Origin: an uncultured bacterium | Lineage (GTDB): Bacteria; Bacillota; Clostridia; Lachnospirales; Lachnospiraceae | Length of the DNA: 64,000 bases | NCBI GenBank assembly: GCA_947381965.1 | Contig: CANCXX010000007.1 | Span: 54,042-118,041, forward strand | Reading direction: 5' to 3' | Part shown: positions 18,418 to 25,757 of the stretch, piece by piece | Numbering within the stretch: the stretch's first letter is position 1 | Layout: every line of letters begins with the position of its first letter | The notes under the pieces: generated by a model | Seen by the model: only the letters and a program-made list of their open reading frames with translations | Databases searched by the model: none | What the model was told of the DNA's origin: nothing | Program-made: the position numbers and the translations under genes

Positions 18418-21400
18418 ATGAATATTGATTATTATAACAACAAATTTTCAGAGGGAGTTAATAGTATACTGGATGATATACTGAATCCTCAAATAAAAGT
18501 GGTGAGTTTTGATGTGTTTGATACTCTGCTGTTTAGACCAGTATCAACACCTGCAGATACATTTCGTTTGTTGGAAAATAAACTGAAAATTCCTAATTTT
18601 CATAATATGAGAGTAGCAGCCGAACAGGAGGCAAGAAAGAAACAGGATCCCGGACTTGAAGATATTACATATGAAGATATTTATTCTGCTTTTCAGAAAA
18701 TGTTTGGATATGGAGAAGATGAAATAAAGATAATAAAAGAAGAAGAGAAGAAGTTAGAATATCAATTTTTATATGAGAGAAAAACTGCAAAGTTTTTGTA
18801 TAATTGTGCTTGTATGTCAGGAAAGCGTATAATAATTATTTCTGATATGTATTTTAACAGTGAATTTATTGATTCATGTCTAAAAAAAAATGGATACAAT
18901 AGGCATAGTAAAGTTTATGTTTCTTCTGAGACAGGCATGACAAAAACATCAAAAAAAATGTTTAATTATGTACTATATATACTGGCGAAGGATGGTATAA
19001 AACCTGATGAGGTAGTTCATATTGGAGATAATAAAAAGTCAGATGTAGATTGTGCACTTGGGTGTGGCATGAGGGCAAGGCATCTTCCAAAGCCTGCTGA
19101 TATTAGAAACAGCTGTATACATTTAAAAAAATTGTATGGATATGTTTTGAGTGATGTTATGAATTCAAACAATGCAATGCTGTATGGGTTTCTAGCAAAT
19201 CTGTATTTTGATGATCCTTTTGTTGACTATGATAAGAAATCTTTTTTTAATGGAGATCCATCTTTAATGGGATATTGGTTTGCTCCTCTTATGATGGGTT
19301 TTACATTATGGCTAAATAAAAAGATAGAGGAAAATAAAGTAGAGCAATTTATTTATGTATGGAGAGATGGTTATCTTCCATCAAAATTAATTGAAATTGT
19401 AAGACCTTATTTAGCAGACAGGAAAGTTGAATTCAAAAAGTTGTATATGGGGCGAACTTTGAGAATGCCATATATGGCGAATGAAAAAAATGGTTTATTT
19501 AATTCCTTTTTTGATTATCCGCTTCGTGAAGAATATACTGTGGATTATTTTATAAAAAATCGCTTATTATGTAATGATGAAAAACAGAAAAATGATATAT
19601 TAAAGATTTTTTACAGACATGGATATATTGATGAGAGGGAGGCTATTGGGAATGTACAGAAATATCGGGGGTTTCTGCATGAATTGGAACCATACTTTAT
19701 AGAGAATGCTAAAAAAAAGACAGAGCTTACATCTGAATATATTAGTCAAGTGGTTAAAAAGGGAAAAAAAACAGCAGTATTTGACCGTTCACCAAGAGGA
19801 AAAAGTTCAAGATTTCTTAAACAGTACTTTGGAATTAATAGCGTCTGCTATACAACAGAAGTTTATGATGTTCCAACTGCAAAATTAAAAGATATTAATT
19901 TAGAGATAGAGTCTTATTTAGAGTATGGTATGTATTATATAAATAAGATGGGAAGAATATGGGCAATGCTTTTTGAAAGAATTATTTCTGATACAGCTCC
20001 CGGATATGCGTATGTGGAAAAAAGTAAAGAAGGACAAATTACTGTAGTTTTAGATGATGAACCAACGGAGCAGGAAGTAATTCTTGCCAATGCGCTTATA
20101 GCTGATGTTCAAAATTCAATTATTAGATACATTGAAGAATTGTCAAATATTTTGGGGGATTATTTAAGAGATTTTGTGATTGACAGACAGGGGGTTTTTG
20201 ATTATACAATTGAATTCCTTTCAACACCAGGAGAGTGTGATGCGCTTTTAGTAACCCAGATAAGCCCGGATAAATCGTCGTTAGCTCCAATTGATGAAAA
20301 CACATTTTCCAACTGGTATGAAAAAAAGTTTGATAATAGTTATAAAAACAAAAAGTCTGAAAGCAGGGCGCTATTGCCTGCAAATGTTAAGCAGACCAGA
20401 TGGGACAGAATAAGAAATACAGGGTATATGATTACTGAAAAATGGGGAATACGAATACCAGTCCAATCCTTATATCATTTTATAACAAGAAAATCTATAC
20501 CGGAGGATTATAGGGTACGACAAGTAGAGTCTGATGTGGATAATTACATAATGAGATTAACCCAAGGTTTCAATGATATAGATGTATTAATTATAGGAAG
20601 CGTTCCACGTGAGATGGCAAGATTTATTAACAGTCTTTCAAGGGAAGATGAGAATAAAAAATATTTGTTTGTGGCTGCAGGATTTATGAAAATGCCTGAT
20701 TTTTTCTCTTTCCCTTGTTTGGAAGCCCCAAAAGTATTTTCCTTTTGGGGAATTGACTGGCAAAAAGAGATTATACGTGTGCCGGAACGGATGAAAAAAT
20801 TGGTGGAGCATAAATCATATTTAAGGGATTTAGTTGAGAAGAGAGTATTGAGTGGATATAGCAAAAGTGTTGCAATACTTATTGCATATGAGGCAGAGCG
20901 ATATTATGAGGCTCTAATCAGAGAGTTATCTCCTAAATGTTTGCTGGTATGGAATAACTGGGGGAAAAATTCAGTTGTCCCATCTGTTCTGGCGAGAGAA
21001 AAAGGAATAAATGTTGTATCAATGGAGAGAGGATTTCTGGAAGGAACGGTTATGCTGTCCCGTTATGGTTATGGTGACGATTTGATAAATAGGGAGGTAG
21101 AGACATTTTGCCATTTAGAAGTGACAGATGAAGAATGTTGTTTTGCACAAAAAATAATTGATTATCAAAGAAAATCGGGGTTAAACCGTTACACTCAGCC
21201 GACAAGTAATGGCATAGATAAATTAAAGGAAAAATTGATTCCAGAAAACCCTATAGTATTACTTTTAGGAGCATTTGATTTGGAAAATCCGGGATTTCCA
21301 ATGAATGATGAAACAAAGAAGAAATATAGTCCTATATTCAGAACTTCAAAGGATGCTATGTTATATATTGCTAAAATAGCTTGTAAGAATAAATGGAATT

Positions 21401-21867
21401 TTATCTATAAAGAACATCCTTTGATGAATGCAATAGATAGGACCAGGAATAAAAAAGACTTACCGAAGAATGTACATATTATATCAGATATTAATATTAA
21501 TGAGTTAATAGATGTAGCGGATGTTGTTTTATGCATGGTGTCAGGTTTGACTTATGTATCAATAGTAAGAGGTAAACCGCTTGTAGAACTTGCTTATACC
21601 CCACTGCGGGGAAAGGGATGTTCCTATCAGGCACATTGTTTAAAAGATGTTGAGGCTAAAATAAAGGAGGCACTTGATATGGGGCTATCACAAGGGCAGA
21701 AGAAAGCCTTTATTAAGCATGTAGCTCAGGTTAATAAATATTATTATTATGATGATTTATGTGCAAGGCCAGTCAGATATGGGAAGTCAATTATTGATGC
21801 CATGAAGATAATAGAAGGAGTAGATAGATATGAAGATTGTAGCCTGGGTACCTATAAAATTAAATAA
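18418..21867 (+). CDS. HAD hydrolase - COG5610 domain - glycan transferase-like fusion
   Basis: About 1149 residues in three parts. Residues 1-230 are a HAD domain (VVSFDVFDTLL with the nucleophile Asp, IIISDMYF, and VHIGDNKKSDVDCA with the metal Asp). Residues 250-600 resemble the first gene of the window (VWRDGYLPSK, FDRSPRGKSS). From about 720 a Rossmann-like part resembles capsule or CDP-glycerol-type transferases (LVWNNWGKNS, KEHPLM, LCMVSGLTYVSIVRGKPLVEL). ATG 18418 is 10 bases after AGGAGG; the frame is open to an ATG at 18367 inside the previous gene. Codon use is strongly AT-rich, like the two genes after it, suggesting a different origin from the flanks. Biochemical role is unknown. 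Confidence 0.7.
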   Translation: MNIDYYNNKFSEGVNSILDDILNPQIKVVSFDVFDTLLFRPVSTPADTFRLLENKLKIPNFHNMRVAAEQEARKKQDPGLEDITYEDIYSAFQKMFGYGEDEIKIIKEEEKKLEYQFLYERKTAKFLYNCACMSGKRIIIISDMYFNSEFIDSCLKKNGYNRHSKVYVSSETGMTKTSKKMFNYVLYILAKDGIKPDEVVHIGDNKKSDVDCALGCGMRARHLPKPADIRNSCIHLKKLYGYVLSDVMNSNNAMLYGFLANLYFDDPFVDYDKKSFFNGDPSLMGYWFAPLMMGFTLWLNKKIEENKVEQFIYVWRDGYLPSKLIEIVRPYLADRKVEFKKLYMGRTLRMPYMANEKNGLFNSFFDYPLREEYTVDYFIKNRLLCNDEKQKNDILKIFYRHGYIDEREAIGNVQKYRGFLHELEPYFIENAKKKTELTSEYISQVVKKGKKTAVFDRSPRGKSSRFLKQYFGINSVCYTTEVYDVPTAKLKDINLEIESYLEYGMYYINKMGRIWAMLFERIISDTAPGYAYVEKSKEGQITVVLDDEPTEQEVILANALIADVQNSIIRYIEELSNILGDYLRDFVIDRQGVFDYTIEFLSTPGECDALLVTQISPDKSSLAPIDENTFSNWYEKKFDNSYKNKKSESRALLPANVKQTRWDRIRNTGYMITEKWGIRIPVQSLYHFITRKSIPEDYRVRQVESDVDNYIMRLTQGFNDIDVLIIGSVPREMARFINSLSREDENKKYLFVAAGFMKMPDFFSFPCLEAPKVFSFWGIDWQKEIIRVPERMKKLVEHKSYLRDLVEKRVLSGYSKSVAILIAYEAERYYEALIRELSPKCLLVWNNWGKNSVVPSVLAREKGINVVSMERGFLEGTVMLSRYGYGDDLINREVETFCHLEVTDEECCFAQKIIDYQRKSGLNRYTQPTSNGIDKLKEKLIPENPIVLLLGAFDLENPGFPMNDETKKKYSPIFRTSKDAMLYIAKIACKNKWNFIYKEHPLMNAIDRTRNKKDLPKNVHIISDININELIDVADVVLCMVSGLTYVSIVRGKPLVELAYTPLRGKGCSYQAHCLKDVEAKIKEALDMGLSQGQKKAFIKHVAQVNKYYYYDDLCARPVRYGKSIIDAMKIIEGVDRYEDCSLGTYKIK

Positions 21868-22489
21868 TCAGAGACTTCCTGGCAAAAATATAAAATTACT
21901 TGCCGGAAAACCGCTCTGTAATTATATGCTGGAAACTTTAGGACAGATTATGAATGTGGATGAGATATATGTTTATTGTTCAGATGAGAAAATTGTTTCT
22001 TATCTGCCAGAAGGAGTTAGATTTTTAAAAAGACCGCAAAGGCTGGATGGAGCACTGATAGAACACTATGAGATAGTTGAAAATTTTATAAATGAAGTAA
22101 ATGCAGATATATATATTAATGCACATGTCACTAATCCATTTGTTAAAAAAGAAAGCATTGAACTTGGACTGGAAAAGGTGCTTGGAGAAGAATATGATTC
22201 TGCACATACAGTACAACGTCTAAATAAACCTTTATGGTATCATGGTGAACCATTTAATTTTACCAGAACAAAAATGTTTAGAAATCAGGATATTGATCCA
22301 ATGTTTATTGATATGAATCTTTGTATTTACAGAAAAGAGGTATTTACAAAGTACCACTCACGATATGGGAAAAATCCTTTTTTTATAGAAATTAGCCCTA
22401 TAGAGGCAATTGATATAGATTATCCGGAAGATTTTATTTTTGCTGAAACCATGTATCAATCGTTTTTAAAAAAGGGGGAATTTATTTGA
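21830..22489 (+). CDS. Acylneuraminate cytidylyltransferase-like (CMP-sugar synthetase)
   Basis: A 219-residue member of the NeuA/KdsB fold: VAWVPIKLNNQRLPGKNIKLLAGKP carries the Arg and Lys of the nucleotide loop, and IDIDYPEDF near the end matches the C-terminal metal/acidic motif of NeuA. It starts inside the last 38 bases of the previous gene after a GGAG site and overlaps the following aldolase by 4 bases (TTGA). That tight coupling suggests that the aldolase and this enzyme make and activate the same 2-keto sugar acid or related compound. The activated molecule is not known. Confidence 0.75.
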   Translation: MKIVAWVPIKLNNQRLPGKNIKLLAGKPLCNYMLETLGQIMNVDEIYVYCSDEKIVSYLPEGVRFLKRPQRLDGALIEHYEIVENFINEVNADIYINAHVTNPFVKKESIELGLEKVLGEEYDSAHTVQRLNKPLWYHGEPFNFTRTKMFRNQDIDPMFIDMNLCIYRKEVFTKYHSRYGKNPFFIEISPIEAIDIDYPEDFIFAETMYQSFLKKGEFI

Positions 22490-24120
22490 AAAATGTAAAA
22501 GTACTTGATTGTACGTTAAGAGATGGAGGACGAATTATAAATTGCAATTTTCAAAATCCCCAAATTCATAGAATGATATATAATATGCAAAAATCTGGTT
22601 TGGATATTATAGAAGTGGGATTTTTAAGAAATAAATGGGATACAGATTTTAATGGAAATAGTACATTTTTTACGGATGTTAAGCAAATTACTCCGTATAT
22701 TCCCTCTGACAGAGTTTCACAATTTGTTGCATTCATTGATTTAGGGATGTTTGATTTTAGTACATTAAGTGAATATGATGGAACATCGGTTGATGGAATT
22801 AGGTTGGGATTTACGAAGAAAGATCTGACAGATTCCATAGATGCGCTTTTGGATAGTTCAAAATTGATTAAAGAAAAAGGGTATCGTTTGTTTCTTCAGG
22901 GAGTAAATTCTTTAAATTATAGTGATATGGAATTGTTAGAGCTGATTCAAATAGTAAATAAAATTGAACCATATAGTTTTGGCATTGTAGATACATACGG
23001 CGCAATGTATGTAGATGATGTCCAGCGACTTTTTACACTTATTGACCATAATTTAAATATGGATATAGCTGTCGACTTTCATTCACATAATAATATGCAA
23101 TTGTCATTTTGCCTTGCACAGGAAATTATTATGTTATCAAATGGGGTCAGAAGCGTGATAATCGATGGGACATTGAGAGGGATGGGGAAAGGAGCAGGAA
23201 ATGCCAATACAGAGCTGATTATCAATTATTTGAATCGAAAGAAGGGGTATAAATATGACCTTGAGGGAATATTGGAAATAATTGATTTAGAATTATTTGA
23301 CCTTTTTGAAGAGTATCATTGGGGATATTCACCAGCAAGTTTTATGGCGGGAGTTTATAAATCGCATCCTAATAATATAACATATCTGCTTGAAAAGTAT
23401 AAATATGATACAAATGATATAAGGCACATATTATCACAACTATCTGATTCAGAACGGGAACGGTATAATTATGAAAAAATAGATTTACTTTGTGAAGATT
23501 ATAAATATAAAGACTACAATGATATATCAGCAATCAATCAGCTGATAGATATTATTGGAAATAAAGATGTGTTAGTTCTTGCTCCAGGTAAATCTATTTC
23601 TTTACATTCGGAACGTATTTTTTCATATGTTTCCCAAAATGCGCCTGTTATATTTTCTGTAAATTTTATTATAGATAGTATGGTTATTCCATTTTTTGGA
23701 AATAAAAAAAGGTATTCTGCTTTTATTTATGATAAGAAAATTCAGTCTTTGGTAACATCAGATATTGCAAATAATTTTGATTTTGAGATAGTTATTTCGT
23801 CAAAGCGTATGAAGTATTTATGCCAATATAAGAAAGGTGTATTTCAAAGCAGTTTATTTAAGTTGTTGAATTTACTTGCAGCGTTGAATGTAAAACATAT
23901 AGCAGTTGCTGGAATGGACGGATATACCGATAGAGAGAAAGATAATTATTATGTTGACAGTTTTTATGTAAAAAGAACAGCACAGGAAACAAAAAGTACA
24001 AATGATCGATTACAAAATGAATTAAAGATGTTTATAAGTAGGTGGAGCAATACATGCAAACTTCAGATAATTACACCATCTATTTATTGTATTGAAAGTG
24101 CTTATCAAGTTGGAGAATAA
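22486..24120 (+). CDS. DRE-TIM aldolase fused to a possible sialyltransferase/DUF115-like domain
   Basis: A 544-residue protein starting with TTG at a 4-base overlap, GGGGG upstream. Residues 1-300 are an HMG-CoA-lyase/isopropylmalate-synthase-type TIM barrel: VLDCTLRDGGR opens the domain, DFHSHNNMQLS carries the metal-binding His pair, and GTLRGMGKGAGN the C-terminal loop. These enzymes join or cleave 2-keto acids. Residues 355-540 form a second domain (VLVLAPGKSISLHSERI, IAVAGMDGY) with the glycine-proline loop seen in DUF115 and GT42 sialyltransferases; this match is weak and is my inference. Together with the CMP-synthetase gene, it could make and handle an ulosonic-acid-like sugar. The aldolase assignment is firm, substrate unknown. 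Confidence 0.7.
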   Translation: MKNVKVLDCTLRDGGRIINCNFQNPQIHRMIYNMQKSGLDIIEVGFLRNKWDTDFNGNSTFFTDVKQITPYIPSDRVSQFVAFIDLGMFDFSTLSEYDGTSVDGIRLGFTKKDLTDSIDALLDSSKLIKEKGYRLFLQGVNSLNYSDMELLELIQIVNKIEPYSFGIVDTYGAMYVDDVQRLFTLIDHNLNMDIAVDFHSHNNMQLSFCLAQEIIMLSNGVRSVIIDGTLRGMGKGAGNANTELIINYLNRKKGYKYDLEGILEIIDLELFDLFEEYHWGYSPASFMAGVYKSHPNNITYLLEKYKYDTNDIRHILSQLSDSERERYNYEKIDLLCEDYKYKDYNDISAINQLIDIIGNKDVLVLAPGKSISLHSERIFSYVSQNAPVIFSVNFIIDSMVIPFFGNKKRYSAFIYDKKIQSLVTSDIANNFDFEIVISSKRMKYLCQYKKGVFQSSLFKLLNLLAALNVKHIAVAGMDGYTDREKDNYYVDSFYVKRTAQETKSTNDRLQNELKMFISRWSNTCKLQIITPSIYCIESAYQVGE

Positions 24121-24265
24121 TGAGAGGTACTTTAAAGAGACTGGATATTTCTTAAATTAATGAAACTGTTAAGGTTATTGATAAGCAAATAGAAATAATA
24201 AAAATAGATAACAATTCCGAACAAATCTGGGTTGAAATGTAAAAATATTCATAGGAGTTCAAAAA

Positions 24266-24697
24266 GTGATACTGCAAAAAATAGTAACACCTGGCAATAG
24301 AAAAGGCTGCGATGAGATATACATTCGCTCATCGAATTTAATCTGTAAGCAAAATAATCTGCTGTTTATTCCCAAAGGCGGAAATGTCAGTACGGATACA
24401 TATATGAATGCCTTTGATATTGGGGCATGGAAAAAGTATACGGATATTTCAGGCTTGCTGCTTGTGTGGAAATTTAAAGGACAGGGAACCATGAAAGTCA
24501 TTTGGGAAAGGGAGAAAGAAGGCGCGGTCTGCCTTGGGGAAAAGCTGATTGACAGCAGAGAAAATGGCTTTGACGGACTAAAATACGATTTTGATAACTG
24601 GAATGAAATGTCAGAAGGTTTGCTGTATTTTATTTTTTCCGCTTTAGAGGATACATCTCTGGAAGCCTGGTTTGAAGAGCGGGGGGGGGTAAAATGA
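24266..24697 (+). CDS. GlfT2 N-terminal beta-sandwich-like domain, separate from its GT2 domain
   Basis: A 143-residue protein starting with GTG after AGGAG. It resembles the N-terminal domain of galactofuranosyltransferase GlfT2-type proteins: an early basic strand, PKGGNVSTDTYMNAFDIGAWKKYT, and alternating hydrophobic strands (LLLVWKFKGQGTMKVIW). In such proteins this domain is normally joined to a GT2 domain. Here it ends ERGGVK-stop because of a G9 run, and the GT2 gene starts at the overlapping ATGA. One added G would make a single protein of about 487 residues, the size of GlfT2-like enzymes. It may be a real split gene, a phase-off state, or a run-length error. Confidence 0.7.
   Translation: MILQKIVTPGNRKGCDEIYIRSSNLICKQNNLLFIPKGGNVSTDTYMNAFDIGAWKKYTDISGLLLVWKFKGQGTMKVIWEREKEGAVCLGEKLIDSRENGFDGLKYDFDNWNEMSEGLLYFIFSALEDTSLEAWFEERGGVK
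24681..24689 (+). repeat. G9 homopolymer at the GlfT2-like domain junction
   Basis: Nine consecutive G lie within the last codons of the N-terminal-domain gene and 4 bases before the ATG of the GT2 gene. With nine G the upstream frame reads CGG GGG GGG GTA AAA TGA and stops. With ten it reads through as CGG GGG GGG GGT AAA ATG ACG and fuses the two frames exactly. The run also serves as the ribosome binding site of the downstream gene. Confidence 0.85.
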
Positions 24698-25728
24698 CGA
24701 GGGAAATAAAAATTTCTCTGGTTATATGTACTTATAAACGCAGGAAGCAATTGCAGCAGATTCTTAATATGCTTCAAAAGGAAAACGAGAGAGAAAAGTG
24801 GAATGACTGGCTTCAGGTTATAGTAATTGACAACGCTTCTGAGCTGGAGGCGGGTTATGGTGATGGAATTTCTATTTATCATAACCGGAACACAGGGGGA
24901 AGCGGAGGATTTGGCCGTGGAATAGACATAACTATAAAAAGAATGGATGTTTTTCCAACTACCCATGTGGTATTTATGGATGACGATGTGGTCCTCCAGA
25001 TGGAAAGTTTGCGCCGGCTATACGCTTTTTTGTCTTTTATGAAGGAAGAATATGCACAGGAAGTTATTGCCGGAAGAATGTTTGGCATGGACAGGCCCTG
25101 TATGCAATATACGGCGGCTGAGGTCTGGAATAAGGGAGATATCCGTCATATCGGGGGAAATCAGGATATGACAAAGCGGCAATTCATCTGGCATATGAAT
25201 GAGAATGAGGGCGGTGAGTATGGGGGATGGTGGTTTGCCTGTTTTCCTGTAGAATTTGTAAAGGAAAACAGACCTTTGCCTTTTTTTCTCCATTGCGATG
25301 ATGTGGAGTATGGGCTGCGGCATGGGGGAACCCCTGTTATTTTAAATGGAATTCAGGTGTGGCATGAAATATATGAATACTGGAAAGCGCCGGTGCTGGC
25401 ATACTATGACAGCAGAAACCGGGCGTTAGTGAACCATCTTTACGGACTGTGTGACAAGGAGGAAATTTTAAACCACTGGATAAAAAACATATCATTTTAC
25501 CATGTGCGCAGGGAATATACCATGGAATATTATGCAATTATAGGTTTTCTTGACTTCTTAAAAGGAATGGAATGGGCCGGCAGGATAGATGCGGGAAAGT
25601 ATCATGAAAAGCTAAGGCGTAAAAAAGGAAACAGGGTTAAGAATGCTTTGATGTGGCGGCTGGCAAAGGCATTTTTTCGGATAAATTATTCCCGGACCTT
25701 TTGGGGGAGCGGAAGCAAAAATGGATAA
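24694..25728 (+). CDS. Galactofuranosyltransferase GlfT2-like GT2 domain
   Basis: A 344-residue GT2 enzyme: ISLVICTYKRRKQLQQIL, VIDNASELEAG, NTGGSGGFGRG (the glycine-rich segment typical of rhamnosyl- and galactofuranosyltransferases), VFMDDDV metal motif near residue 95, and a WWFACFP...HCDDVEYGLR acceptor/base region. It resembles the catalytic part of GlfT2. The normal N-terminal beta-sandwich is encoded by the overlapping upstream gene. Transfer of a furanose sugar is suggested by family and by the mutase-like flavoprotein at 14154. ATGA overlap and the G run suggest translational coupling. Confidence 0.82.
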   Translation: MTREIKISLVICTYKRRKQLQQILNMLQKENEREKWNDWLQVIVIDNASELEAGYGDGISIYHNRNTGGSGGFGRGIDITIKRMDVFPTTHVVFMDDDVVLQMESLRRLYAFLSFMKEEYAQEVIAGRMFGMDRPCMQYTAAEVWNKGDIRHIGGNQDMTKRQFIWHMNENEGGEYGGWWFACFPVEFVKENRPLPFFLHCDDVEYGLRHGGTPVILNGIQVWHEIYEYWKAPVLAYYDSRNRALVNHLYGLCDKEEILNHWIKNISFYHVRREYTMEYYAIIGFLDFLKGMEWAGRIDAGKYHEKLRRKKGNRVKNALMWRLAKAFFRINYSRTFWGSGSKNG

Positions 25729-25757
25729 AACATATTTGGGAGAATGGTGGTGTTTAA

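Noticed and set aside
24121-24265. Possible small gene between the aldolase and the GlfT2-like domain gene
   Set aside because: The 145 bases are very AT-rich, with stops in all frames; only the AGGAG site of the next gene is recognisable.
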